From the NCBI GenBank assembly GCA_014055465.1, contig WIAF01000004.1, forward strand, positions 124,001-188,000: a stretch of 64,000 bases of DNA, written 5' to 3'. The notes below the pieces were generated by a model. That model searched no databases, was not told the DNA's origin, and saw only the letters and a program-made list of their open reading frames with translations. Shown piece by piece: positions 42,945 to 52,240 of the stretch. Made by a program: the position numbers and the translations under genes. Position 1 is the stretch's first letter; every line of letters starts with the position of its first letter. This stretch comes from Nitrospira sp. CR1.1 (GTDB taxonomy: Bacteria; Nitrospirota; Nitrospiria; Nitrospirales; Nitrospiraceae).

Positions 42945-43160
42945 TTACAACGCGTCGGCAGAGAGACGTTCAAGTCGTTCGGCTATGCAACCCTGGCACA
43001 GCGTCGCCTGAGGTCGACGGATCCCGGGGACGGCGCGAAGATCGGTTCTACACTCACGGCAGACGCCGTTAACCCTGGACAACCCATGACGAAACGACAA
43101 GATATTTTGACGGCGTGGACGGAATCGACTGATCTTCAGCCCTTCCTGTACAAGTCGCAT
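42945..43160 (-). CDS. Small four-cysteine zinc-finger protein
   Basis: The ATG at 43160 lies 6 bp after AGGAGG; a longer frame to 43199 is less likely. The 71-residue product has a basic N-terminus (MRLVQEGLKISRFRPRRQN) and a C4 zinc-finger pattern VCRECRTDLRAVPG...LCQGCIAERLERL, similar in spacing to the C-terminal finger of DksA/TraR. The function is unknown; transcriptional control is possible. It faces the coiled-coil gene at 42390. The next 237 bases (to 43397) hold no gene. Confidence 0.65.
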   Translation of the reverse strand: MRLVQEGLKISRFRPRRQNILSFRHGLSRVNGVCRECRTDLRAVPGIRRPQATLCQGCIAERLERLSADAL

Positions 43161-43397
43161 GTGATTCCTCCTGCGGTGGTGGTGAGGTGAGTCGATCACG
43201 ACCAGCGTACAGGTGGAAGATCACAGAGCGCTCCGGAGCAAGTAAACAGTGTGTTAACGAGGAGCGGCCATGTTGAACACATGGCCTGCGCTGATAACAT
43301 GTGGGTCACGAATAGGCAGGGTCTTGCCGGATGCGTCATACAAACGGTTGCGCACCGACCGTATGGTGCGCAACCTCAGACTGATGCGTTCCGCCTC

Positions 43398-44150
43398 TTA
43401 CTTCGCCGACGCTCGATACCGTTCAATGATCGGCGCCCACGAAGGTTCAAGATCGCGCTTCGCCGTTGCCTGAAACCGGGCTTCAGCCTCTCCATCCCGG
43501 CTTCCTCGTTTTACGCTAACAGTATGAACGGCGAAATAGGCAGGCGTGCCAAGGACCTGGAGATCGGCAATCACTTGTCCCAAGGGTTTCCCCCAGAAGG
43601 CTTCGAAGTAATGGGCTTGCACGTCATCGGCCGCATTCTCCTGCAGCACCATCATCGACGCGCCGACCTCATACTCCCCCATGAAATGCATGCTCCCGGG
43701 AGTCACGGTCGTGTCGCTCTGCTTCACCGCCGTCTTCGGCAACAGAAAGAGGGTCACCTCCCGCACCTTACCAAACCCCTTTTCCGATGTGCTGAACGCC
43801 ACCGCGGCATAACGTCCCGGCGGCACGTTCTGCACATACACCGTTCCGCCTCCCCCGCTTCCCGGAGGTGGGGCCACGATACTCGTCGGAATAAGCTTCG
43901 TTCCTTCGAATACATCGCGATCATTCTCGATCTTTACGAGATACAGGCGATCCTCTGTGTTCGGCGTCCATGCGGAACTCTTGAGCGTGATCCCGATCAC
44001 GGCGCTCTGCTGGTCGATCGGCTTGGTAATGTGGACCGGCGAGACAAACTCCCCCGCTAGCCGCTGAAACTGTTTCTTCGGGGGCTTACTCGCACAGGCC
44101 GCACTGACGAGAAACACGACGGCTACCATCGAGATGACCATTCGATTCAT
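43398..44150 (-). CDS. Outer-membrane-type lipoprotein of unknown function
   Basis: The 250-residue product has a lipoprotein signal, MNRMVISMVAVVFLVSAACA, with lipid attachment expected at the Cys of SAAC. AGAGGAAG precedes the ATG. The mature part contains SAVIGITLKSSAWTPNTEDR, YVQNVPPGRYAAVAFSTSEK and MHFMGEYEVGASMMVLQ, consistent with a beta-sandwich (transthyretin or carboxypeptidase-regulatory-like) fold. I do not recognise a named family. The stop lies 204 bp upstream of nothing related; the TPR lipoprotein gene lies upstream on the same strand. Confidence 0.7.
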   Translation of the reverse strand: MNRMVISMVAVVFLVSAACASKPPKKQFQRLAGEFVSPVHITKPIDQQSAVIGITLKSSAWTPNTEDRLYLVKIENDRDVFEGTKLIPTSIVAPPPGSGGGGTVYVQNVPPGRYAAVAFSTSEKGFGKVREVTLFLLPKTAVKQSDTTVTPGSMHFMGEYEVGASMMVLQENAADDVQAHYFEAFWGKPLGQVIADLQVLGTPAYFAVHTVSVKRGSRDGEAEARFQATAKRDLEPSWAPIIERYRASAK

Positions 44151-44354
44151 AGAACTTCCTCTTGGTGGGTCGCACTGACCGGTTCGTCGGCCACAGTGTA
44201 GGAGATTCTACGTTGTGTCTCAATCGATACTTACGAAGGGGGCATGTCGCCGCCGGGCGGGCTTCGCCAAGAAGCAGGCATGCAATCACCTGATTGTCAG
44301 GTGAGAGGCAGGAGAGAGGACAGGAGAATCGGTCGGGGGGCAGTGCTGCAGTTC

Positions 44355-45617
44355 CTATGGGACCGGAGAAACAGGCGCAAGCGGCATATCCGCGGCAGTT
44401 TTCCCCAGGTTCTGACTCTCCAACGAGAGGCGCTTCAACACGCTATTCGCCCGCTCTTCCAGGCGTTCGGCCTCGCCCGAGCGTTGCCGGCGTCTCAATA
44501 AGGAGGCATAACTCTTCAAGGTCTTCACATACGTCTCACGATCATACCCGACAGCCTGCTCGTAGATAACCAGGGCCTGTTTGTACAGATCTTCCGACTG
44601 ATCCAGCTTATTCTGCGACTGGTAGAGCGACGCCAGATTTTTCAGCTCGCCCGCCACTTGAGGGTTATAGGCGCCCTGCTGTTTTTCCCGAATCGCAATC
44701 GCCTGCTGAAACAACGGCTCTGCCTGCGAATAGAGTCCCTGCAGTTCATAGAGTTGTCCCAATCGACTCATGGCCTCTGCCGTATCTACATGGTCGCTCC
44801 CGAGCGACTTTCTGAAGATGCTGACGGCACGCTGATACAGCGCTTCGGCCTGTGGATATTGATTCTGCGCGCGATAGGTGTCGCCCAGATTTTCCAGGTT
44901 CCTCGCCACGATCGGGTGATTGGGGCCGAAGGCCTTTTCATGAATGGTGAGGGCGCGCTGATACAGCGGCATGGCGCGGGGATGTTGCCCCTGCGCCTGA
45001 TACATTTTCGCCAGATTGTCTCGTGTGATCGCCGTCAGGCTGTGCTCCGGACCGAGCTGCTTTTCGAAAATGGCAAGGGCACGCTGCAGCACCGGTTCCG
45101 CATCGGAGAATCGCCGTTGATCCTGATACACTACGGCAATGTTGTTGAGACTTTCCGCCGTTTTGTTGTGATCAGGGCCGAACACCTTCTCACGGATTTC
45201 TCTGGCTCGTTGATGGAGCGCTTCCGCCTGCGTGTACAACCCTTGGAGGCGATAGAGCTCGCCTAAGTCCGTCAAACTCGCAGCCGTCTCAGCATGGGCG
45301 GGTCCATACACGCGCTCTCTGATGGCCAAGGCCTCCTGAAAGAGTGCTTCAGCGCGGGGATACCGGCCCAGCTCACGATTCACTTCTCCCAATTGGCTCA
45401 AGGTTTCGGCGAGACGCTTGCCTTGCGGGTCCAATACTTCCGCTTCTTTACGCGCCGCCACAAAGGATTCTTCGGCATGCGTATAATCGCCCGAGCGCAT
45501 CGCGTTATTGCCACTATTCATCGCCGCGCGCCAGCGATGGTCCTCCGCGCATCCGGAGAAGAAGCCCAGAAAGGCTAGACCAATGGTAAATGCCAGCGCA
45601 TTCGATCGCATGTTCAT
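44355..45617 (-). CDS. Tetratricopeptide-repeat lipoprotein (kinesin-light-chain type)
   Basis: The 420-residue product has a lipoprotein-type signal, NALAFTIGLAFLGFFSGCAE, with Cys in FSGC. About seven to eight 42-residue TPR units of the kinesin light chain type follow (for example ALFQEALAIRERVYGPAHAE, TAASLTDLGELYRLQGLYTQ, ALAIFEKQLGPEHSLTAITR). These build a superhelical protein-binding surface, probably in the periplasm. The partner is unknown. The near-identical repeats make copy-number variation by recombination likely. Confidence 0.85.
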   Translation of the reverse strand: MNMRSNALAFTIGLAFLGFFSGCAEDHRWRAAMNSGNNAMRSGDYTHAEESFVAARKEAEVLDPQGKRLAETLSQLGEVNRELGRYPRAEALFQEALAIRERVYGPAHAETAASLTDLGELYRLQGLYTQAEALHQRAREIREKVFGPDHNKTAESLNNIAVVYQDQRRFSDAEPVLQRALAIFEKQLGPEHSLTAITRDNLAKMYQAQGQHPRAMPLYQRALTIHEKAFGPNHPIVARNLENLGDTYRAQNQYPQAEALYQRAVSIFRKSLGSDHVDTAEAMSRLGQLYELQGLYSQAEPLFQQAIAIREKQQGAYNPQVAGELKNLASLYQSQNKLDQSEDLYKQALVIYEQAVGYDRETYVKTLKSYASLLRRRQRSGEAERLEERANSVLKRLSLESQNLGKTAADMPLAPVSPVP

Positions 45618-45851
45618 GATGGTTAACTCTTCGGTGGTGAGGCGGTTGCTGTTTGAAGACTACCTTTGCTTGCGGAATACAATAAGACTTACCCCCTCTA
45701 GAGACTCAAATCAACCCCGGGGAAGCAACTATTTTGACAGGAGGTGGATCGTTCACTTTTTCAGGCACTTAGCCCTCTCGATCCGGACAGATATTCTGCG
45801 GACCAGAGGCCATCAACGACTGCAGGGGCACATCGTGAGGAAGGAAACCAA

Positions 45852-47867
45852 CTATGGTTTTTCCAATGCGGAATCGACGTGAGGAGCGAGCTTCGCGATC
45901 CCGGAAGTATCGTAGGGCAACACACTGAAGACTTTAGCCACATCGATCGCCGGCTTCCCGGGACGCAAGACTTTTTGCGCCAATGTTGCCAGCCACGACA
46001 GCGGAACGAGGACGAACCTGGGCAGCCACCACACCGACAGATCCGGATTGGCCTGGCGGAGACGATGCAGCAGCTCACGTTTGGTCGGAGACACGGGGTC
46101 AAGCAGATTCAAGGGACTGGGCGCCATGTCCCAGGCGTCTGTCATCCAGCCGAGGAATCGACCGGCAAATCCGACATCCACCACTCCAAGACGATCACCC
46201 GCTGATCCGACCGCCACAAAGATATTGCCCAATCGCTTGCCGAGACGGCCGGGCGGGTCAAAATCGCGATAATCGACCAATGCGCCAGGACGGACGACCT
46301 TCACCGACAGGCCCAGCTCTCTGCCGAGTTGCACCGCCAGACGTTCTGATTCCAACTTCCCCCATACATAAGGTCCCGATCCCTTGCTGTCCGGTTCCAA
46401 GGGATGATTGTCGGGAATCGGCTGCCCCGTGCCCTGTGCCAGCACGGCGAGGCTGCTGACATGAACGAAGTGTTTGACGCCCACCCCGGCCGCCCCTCGC
46501 AGCATCTGCTCCGTCGCATCCAACGAATTACGCTGATGCTCCGGCCAGCCACCCGCGGTTTCTGCGGCTGCATGAATGACCGTATCCACCCCCTTGAAGA
46601 GAGACGCGGCAGCGCCGGTCGCCACATCGGCCACCACATATTCGGCGCCGGCAATCCGTTCCCATGGCGATGGCTCGCGCCGTGCCACCACACGAACAGG
46701 ACGTCCGCGCGACAAGAGCGCGCGGACGATTTCCTTCCCTAAAAATCCCGTTCCGCCGGTGACCAGCACGCCGCGGCTCTCGACCGGTTTTGGTGCGGCC
46801 GCCGCCAGGGCCTTGGCTTCCCCTGCCTTGAGTGCCTTCGCCACCCGCTCGCAGATACGCACGGTCTCGAGCAAACTCTCGGGCGACAGCGGCGACTGGT
46901 GACCGGTGCGGGCCGACTCGTAAAAGGCCGAAAACAGTTCGGCCAATCCCGGATAACTCCGCTGGCTCTTGAGGAACCGGCTCGCCATCGCAGAAGTGGT
47001 CCCGGCCAACAATTGCCAGGCCTGCCGGTAGGGCGCGAAGAGCTTATCAATGCCGGACGATCCCGGCCCGATAGCCCGTTGGGTGGTACTCCGAACGTAA
47101 TCAGCAAATAACGAACCGTTGCGACCGATCACCCGCAGATAACTTTCGACAGGGCGTCCCTCCAGCGTCACGATCAACGTCCCGGTGACGCCGCCGCGTC
47201 GTACCAGCGCGTGTACGGTTCCGGCTTGACTGACCTCCAGCGACAATAGTTCCGTGCGCCCCTCTCCGGCTTGCTCCAACACCTGCAGCAGAAGATAGAC
47301 GGGATGCGGCAGGATATCGAGTAATTGATGGTCGGCGCGAAGCACCTTCCGTCCGCCAGGCGCATGCCGGACGGTCCGAAAGGAAAAGTAACTTTCGACG
47401 TGCACGACCCGGCCAATCGAGGGCAAATATTGCGTCAGCACCCGGGTGGGCGGTTCGTAGAGCAGCTGGTGGCCGGCACAGACGCGAAGGTTTTTTGCGC
47501 TCGCCTCATCCAGGATCTGCTGTGCGTCTTCGACCGACTCGGTGAACGGTTTTTCCACATAAATGTGGCATCCGGCCTTAAGCGCCATACGCGCGAGCGG
47601 GGCATGGGTCGCCGGCGGAGTGATGATATGGACGACGTGAAGCTTTTCCGAAGCAAAGAGCTCTTCCGGCGTCTTAAAACAGCCAATACCCGGCACGATG
47701 TCGCGCATGGCGGCTTGAGCTGCATCGGAAGGATCGGCCACCGCAACCAACTGCACACCGGGACATCGCAAGATGGCGCGGGCATGGTGTTGCGCGTGGC
47801 GGCCTGCGCCGATGAGCGCAATCCGCAACGGCCCTGAAATTGGAGTGTTCTGGCTAGGGTTTGTCAC
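45852..47867 (-). CDS. Fusion of Gfo/Idh/MocA oxidoreductase and SDR epimerase
   Basis: The 671-residue product has two complete NAD(P)-dependent units. Residues about 12-345 are a Gfo/Idh/MocA oxidoreductase (ALIGAGRHAQHHARAILRC, YVEKPFTESVEDAQQIL). Residues about 370-670 are an extended SDR (VLVTGGTGFLGKEIVRALL, VVADVATGAA, HVSSLAVLAQ, catalytic YVWGK). Each usually acts on nucleotide sugars as separate enzymes, so the fusion suggests two steps on one sugar substrate, fitting the adjacent glycan locus. There is no frame disruption at the junction. The exact reactions cannot be assigned. Confidence 0.85.
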   Translation of the reverse strand: MTNPSQNTPISGPLRIALIGAGRHAQHHARAILRCPGVQLVAVADPSDAAQAAMRDIVPGIGCFKTPEELFASEKLHVVHIITPPATHAPLARMALKAGCHIYVEKPFTESVEDAQQILDEASAKNLRVCAGHQLLYEPPTRVLTQYLPSIGRVVHVESYFSFRTVRHAPGGRKVLRADHQLLDILPHPVYLLLQVLEQAGEGRTELLSLEVSQAGTVHALVRRGGVTGTLIVTLEGRPVESYLRVIGRNGSLFADYVRSTTQRAIGPGSSGIDKLFAPYRQAWQLLAGTTSAMASRFLKSQRSYPGLAELFSAFYESARTGHQSPLSPESLLETVRICERVAKALKAGEAKALAAAAPKPVESRGVLVTGGTGFLGKEIVRALLSRGRPVRVVARREPSPWERIAGAEYVVADVATGAAASLFKGVDTVIHAAAETAGGWPEHQRNSLDATEQMLRGAAGVGVKHFVHVSSLAVLAQGTGQPIPDNHPLEPDSKGSGPYVWGKLESERLAVQLGRELGLSVKVVRPGALVDYRDFDPPGRLGKRLGNIFVAVGSAGDRLGVVDVGFAGRFLGWMTDAWDMAPSPLNLLDPVSPTKRELLHRLRQANPDLSVWWLPRFVLVPLSWLATLAQKVLRPGKPAIDVAKVFSVLPYDTSGIAKLAPHVDSALEKP

Positions 47868-48037
47868 AAGTAATCTGCAAATCTGCAGTGTTACTATAGT
47901 CTATTCTCGCGCGTTCTTGAAGTGTTCTTCGAAATTCGTGCAACAAGGCGGAGCAGCCCTACGAAGCGGACGCGTACCATCGACCCACCGACGTGGCACC
48001 ACCGAAAGCGTGATAAATTGTTCGGGAATGCCTCGCG

Positions 48038-48400
48038 CTACTTATGCCTGCCGTCGAAGGGGAAGCACTGGTCCATAGAGTCCGGACAGAGCCGGCCGTT
48101 GAACTGAATCGCCGAGCGTTCTGCGATGAAGGTGGCGAGATCATACCACTCGCCGGACTGTTCCGTGACCCGTTTGCGCCAGAAGCACAGATTGATGATC
48201 CCCTGCGGCCTTCCAAGCCGCTCCTCCATTCTCCACATCGCTTCGTCCTGCCCGATTGACCGGACAAGGCTCTGACTGTGTGGGGCGCGCTCATAAAAAA
48301 CAACCACTGCCCCAAGCACCGCGCCGATGTCATCGTTCGCACAGGGGAGATGCGCCGCCTACATGATCCAGCAGCTCGATGGCCGATAGCACCGACGCAC
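48038..48400 (-). pseudogene. Remnant of a PAS/zinc-ribbon signalling protein
   Basis: One frame (from about 48340) reads NDDIGAVLGAVVVFYERAP, like the end of a PAS domain. It then reads INLCFWRKRVTEQSGEWYDL and FIAERSAIQFNGRLCPDSMD, resembling the C-terminal zinc-ribbon of some sensor proteins (ICxxCKxIRD...SHGLCPEC), but three of four cysteines are lost. Just upstream the frame is closed by TAG, while another frame continues as ASVLSAIELLDHVGGA, also PAS-like. This indicates a frameshift. The remaining flanks to 47868 and 48586 hold no gene. Confidence 0.5.
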
Positions 48401-48586
48401 CTTCACCCACCGCTGATACGGATGTGCAATTAACTCCTACAAGAGAAGACATCATGCGGGCTTCCTCCCAGATCTCACCGTACGTCGAGGCCTGACCGGC
48501 GATCATGAAACAGAGAATGATTGATGTCGATCAGAATGAGGAGGCCTGGAGCGGAGAGCCTTCAACTCTGAGGAAGCATGCCTGAG

Positions 48587-49705
48587 TTATCGTTTGCGGT
48601 AGAAGGAGGCGATCATCTGCACGACGTACTGAAGCTGCTCATCGGTCAGTTCTGCATAAATCGGAATCGACAACACTTCCTCCGCGGCCTGTTCCGATTG
48701 CGGGAACGCGCCTTTCTGATAGGCCAAGTCGCGATAACAATTCTGCAGATGCAACGGCAATGGATAATACACTTCCGACCCCACGCCGTGATCCTTCAAG
48801 TATGCCCGCAACTCATCGCGCTTCTGGACACGAAGTGTGAATTGATTGAAGACATGGAAGTTATCAGGACGTGTAACCGGCAGCGTGACATAATCGGTCA
48901 ATTGCGCGTCGGCAAACAATTGTGTATACCGCGCAGCATTCCTCCGGCGGCCTTCGGCCCATTGATCGAGCCGTTTCAACTTTACCAGCAAGACGGCCGC
49001 TTGCAAGGCATCCAACCGGCTGTTGATGCCGATCGCTTCATGCACGTACCGCACGCGGCTCCCGTGAACCCGCAACATGGCGATGGATTCCGACAGCTCC
49101 TTATCATTGGTCGTCACCATGCCGGCATCACCGAAACCGCCCAGGTTTTTCGACGGGAAGAAGCTGAAACAGGCCACATCTCCCAACACACCGGCGCGCC
49201 GTCCGTGTTGCGCGGCGCCGATAGCCTGGCAGGCGTCTTCGATCACGCCGATCTTGTGTCGTCGCGCAATGTCGTTGATCGCGCCCATCTCCGCGCATTG
49301 GCCGAACAGATGCACGGGAATAATGGCCTTGGTCCGTCCGCTGATCGCTCGTTCCAGCAGCTTCGGATCCATGTTGAAATCATCAGGGCGGATATCAATA
49401 AACACCGGCTTGGCGCCTAGCCGGGAAATCGCTCCCGCCGTCGCAAAGAAGGTAAAGGGTACCGTGATGACTTCGTCGCCCGCCTTGACTCCTAACGCCA
49501 TCAACGCAAGCAGCAAGGCATCGCTGCCTGAGGCCACGCCCACCGCATACGTACTGTTCGCATAGGCCGCCACTGCCTGTTCGAGCGCCGCCACTCGCGG
49601 CCCGAGGATAAAGCCCTGCTCATCGCAGGTGGCCTCGATAGCCGCCAGGATTTCACTGCGCATGGATTGGTACTGGGCTTTCAGATCAAGTAGCGGAATA
49701 TTCAT
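48587..49705 (-). CDS. DegT/DnrJ/EryC1/StrS-family sugar aminotransferase
   Basis: The 372-residue PLP enzyme starts MNIPLLDLKAQYQSMRSEIL (ATG at 49705; a GTG at 49729 overlaps the upstream gene). ASGSDALLLALMALGV and PVHLFGQCAEMGAI are typical. The PLP Lys is in CFSFFPSKNLGGFGDAGM, and VRYVHEAIGINSRLDALQAA contributes to the partner site. It transfers an amino group from glutamate to a keto nucleotide sugar such as a UDP- or dTDP-keto-hexose. It is the last gene of the glycan locus as transcribed, following a GT4 gene. Confidence 0.92.
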   Translation of the reverse strand: MNIPLLDLKAQYQSMRSEILAAIEATCDEQGFILGPRVAALEQAVAAYANSTYAVGVASGSDALLLALMALGVKAGDEVITVPFTFFATAGAISRLGAKPVFIDIRPDDFNMDPKLLERAISGRTKAIIPVHLFGQCAEMGAINDIARRHKIGVIEDACQAIGAAQHGRRAGVLGDVACFSFFPSKNLGGFGDAGMVTTNDKELSESIAMLRVHGSRVRYVHEAIGINSRLDALQAAVLLVKLKRLDQWAEGRRRNAARYTQLFADAQLTDYVTLPVTRPDNFHVFNQFTLRVQKRDELRAYLKDHGVGSEVYYPLPLHLQNCYRDLAYQKGAFPQSEQAAEEVLSIPIYAELTDEQLQYVVQMIASFYRKR

Positions 49706-49725
49706 CGTCTTAACCGGTTCCCTCT

Positions 49726-50916
49726 TCACATTCGATTGGGCTGCAACTTCATCATATCTTCTGCCGGCCGCGTGGCGTGCAGGAGATACGTGTAAAGCGA
49801 GTGATACTGTTTGACCGTTTCCTGAATCGTAAACTCTTCCGGCAATTCCTGCGTCCCGTTCCGCAGATCCGCACGAAGTCGCTCATCGCCCAGTAATTGA
49901 CACACGCGACTCGCTATAGCCCGGACATCGCCCGCGGGACAGAGCGTGCCCTGGATGCCCTCAACAATCGCTTCGGCGGAGCCGCCTACTCTGGTCGCCA
50001 CGATGGGAATCCGGCTCGCCCTCGCTTCCAGAATCGCGCAGGGCAATCCCTCCCATTGAGACGTCAACACGAAGACATCGAACGCCTTCAGCAATGAAGC
50101 CACATCCCGTCGCCAGCCGAGCAACGTGACCCGCTCCTGAAGCCCTTGCGCTTGGATCATCGCTTCGATCTGCGGCCGTAACGCGCCGTCGCCGACCAAC
50201 ACACATTTGGCTGCAGGCATACGCTGGCAGACGATCGCGGCGACGCGGATAAAGTCTTCGGGAGATTTTTGCGGTTTCAAGCACGAGACCGTTCCTACGA
50301 GCAGCTGCTCAGGTCCTACTCCCAGCGAGGCTCGAAGGCGGTCTCGTTCCGCCGGCTCGATGCGCGCCGCGAATGCTGTCGGATCAACGCCCGGCCTGAT
50401 CACCGATACCTTCGACGCGCTGAAGAGCTCCCACTCGAGTCCCTGACGGCGATCGGCCTGAGAGACCGCAATCCAATGGGTAGTCACGCGCCCGACCATC
50501 CATTCAAGCCCGATGACCATATGTTGGAGCCACAGTGGCTGGGCAGGTGTCACGCCATACCCGTGTATCGTGTGCAGGATGCAAGGAACCCCGGCAAGCC
50601 AGGCGGCCAACCGCCCTAGGATACCAGCTTTTGAACTGTGGGTGTGCACAATCTTTGGCCGGAGCCGCCGAAACGTGGCGACCAGTTCCCATAACGCGCG
50701 CAAATCTTGTAGGGGGCGAATGTCTCGAACGAGCGAGGGAATCAGACGAAGCTCGACGCCTTCGAGCGCATGCGCCTCCTCAGTCAACAAACCGCCGGGC
50801 CCGGCGATGAGCACCGGGCGGAATCGCCGTCGATCCAGACTCGACACCACCCGCATCGCCACTTCCTGTGCGCCGCCCAATTCGAGTTTGGTGATGACGT
50901 GACAGATTACATCCAT
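49726..50916 (-). CDS. Glycosyltransferase family 4
   Basis: The 396-residue GT-B enzyme has the N-terminal VITKLELGGAQEVAMRVVSS and IVHTHSSKAGILGRLAAWLA. In the C-terminal donor domain, LVGTVSCLKPQKSPEDFIRV and VFVLTSQWEGLPCAILEARA carry the EX7E-type site. RIPIVATRVGGSAEAIVEG completes the fold. It adds a sugar from a nucleotide donor in the cytoplasm, most likely to the lipid-linked glycan of this locus. It is 14 bp downstream of the FAD enzyme gene. Confidence 0.92.
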   Translation of the reverse strand: MDVICHVITKLELGGAQEVAMRVVSSLDRRRFRPVLIAGPGGLLTEEAHALEGVELRLIPSLVRDIRPLQDLRALWELVATFRRLRPKIVHTHSSKAGILGRLAAWLAGVPCILHTIHGYGVTPAQPLWLQHMVIGLEWMVGRVTTHWIAVSQADRRQGLEWELFSASKVSVIRPGVDPTAFAARIEPAERDRLRASLGVGPEQLLVGTVSCLKPQKSPEDFIRVAAIVCQRMPAAKCVLVGDGALRPQIEAMIQAQGLQERVTLLGWRRDVASLLKAFDVFVLTSQWEGLPCAILEARASRIPIVATRVGGSAEAIVEGIQGTLCPAGDVRAIASRVCQLLGDERLRADLRNGTQELPEEFTIQETVKQYHSLYTYLLHATRPAEDMMKLQPNRM

Positions 50917-50929
50917 GCTGTTGATGCGC

Positions 50930-52240
50930 TCAGGCCGCGGCCCTCATTCGCAATCGCATGGCAATCTGCTGCCCCTGGGCGATTGCGTCTTCCATCGACG
51001 TATGCTCCCACAAGCCATATCTCCCGATTGACGAAATGCCGCGCCGTTCCAGCTCAGCCAGTAACTCTTTCACAGCGCGGCCGCGGTACCGGTCGAACAG
51101 CACATAGGCGTAGTACAAATCTTTGACGTCCGACATGACCAGCTCATCAGTCGGCTGCAGCACGCCCGCCTCTTCCAACCCGCGGCGAACCCGCTCGATC
51201 AGCGCGGCCTCCGACTCTTTCTCCGTCGGCCGGTGCGAAATTTCCACATAGAGCGAACTGCATCCGGGCCGTCCCATGGAGGCAGAGAAATTCATGGGGA
51301 ACCCAGCCCGATAGAACGGGTACCGGTGCTCCGGGAAATAGATCCAGTGTGTGTCGGAAATGCGTTCCCGGGCGACGGCCAGATTGACGTTGTACACAGA
51401 CACCCAACGCAGCGACCCGGCCAATTCCCGCATCGACGCCGGAAGATCAACACACCGCCGCACCAGCTCCGGCAATGGAATCGTCGAAATGAGACGGTCG
51501 TACTCCTCGGTGCGCTCCCCCTGAGCACTCCGGAAAATAGCGCGGCGCCTCCCCGTTTCGATCTCCACCAAATCGGAATCGTACGAAAGGTTTTCGACCG
51601 ACGGGAGGAACGCTTCCGGCAATACCTTAATGCCGCCGCTCACCGGATACTGAAACGATGGGTTGTAGCCAAATGCCTTGTCCTTAATGCCCAATGCCCC
51701 GCTGACCACATCCTTGACATCCGGTTTCGGCACGAGCCACGACACCCAGTCTGAGGTGAGGTCATCGAGCGGCACCTGCCAGAGCTTTTCATTAAATGGC
51801 ACCATGAAATGTTTGGCGATCCCTTCGCCCAGGCTGTCGATGATCCATTGTTTGAACGATGGACTCTCGACCGACGGCGTAGATGCGGACTGTGTCAGTG
51901 TGGCGATGAATCCCAACAGGCACTCACGTACCACCTCCGGCGGAAGTCCGTACGTATTGACCTGAAACGGGTACTCCGTATAGGTGTCGTGAGAAAACAC
52001 ATAGGATTTGCGCGCGTGCCGCTGAAGCCGATCGGGGAGAAGGCTTTCCACCAATGCCTTGATCGCCGTCTGGCGAAAGTGGAGCAGATGTCCCGTATAG
52101 TCGAAGGTGAATCCGTCTTTGACGTACGACCGGCAGAGTCCTCCGACTTCGCGTTCCCGTTCCAGAATCTTGTACGGCATCCCGCGCAAGTGATAGGCCG
52201 CGCTGAGCCCTGCCAACCCCGCCCCGACGATCACAATCAT
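50930..52240 (-). CDS. FAD-dependent amine-oxidase/UGM-like protein
   Basis: The 436-residue protein starts MIVIVGAGLAGLSAAYHLRG, an FAD-binding Rossmann motif, followed by REVGGLCRSYVKDGFTFDYT and an active-site-like GHLLHF. YDRLISTIPLPELVRRC is typical of protoporphyrinogen-oxidase-like and UDP-galactopyranose mutase-like flavoproteins found in polysaccharide loci. It may isomerise or oxidise a sugar nucleotide; the reaction is not assignable. Its ATG overlaps the stop of the upstream WecA-like gene by 4 bp, showing coupling. Confidence 0.85.
   Translation of the reverse strand: MIVIVGAGLAGLSAAYHLRGMPYKILEREREVGGLCRSYVKDGFTFDYTGHLLHFRQTAIKALVESLLPDRLQRHARKSYVFSHDTYTEYPFQVNTYGLPPEVVRECLLGFIATLTQSASTPSVESPSFKQWIIDSLGEGIAKHFMVPFNEKLWQVPLDDLTSDWVSWLVPKPDVKDVVSGALGIKDKAFGYNPSFQYPVSGGIKVLPEAFLPSVENLSYDSDLVEIETGRRRAIFRSAQGERTEEYDRLISTIPLPELVRRCVDLPASMRELAGSLRWVSVYNVNLAVARERISDTHWIYFPEHRYPFYRAGFPMNFSASMGRPGCSSLYVEISHRPTEKESEAALIERVRRGLEEAGVLQPTDELVMSDVKDLYYAYVLFDRYRGRAVKELLAELERRGISSIGRYGLWEHTSMEDAIAQGQQIAMRLRMRAAA

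Noticed and set aside
43251-44060. 269-codon plus-strand frame opposite the lipoprotein gene
   Set aside because: The minus-strand lipoprotein has a signal peptide, lipobox and ribosome-binding site, so this frame is a shadow.
44355-45617. Regular 126-bp repeats as a CRISPR or satellite array
   Set aside because: The periodicity comes from 42-residue TPR units in a continuous reading frame.
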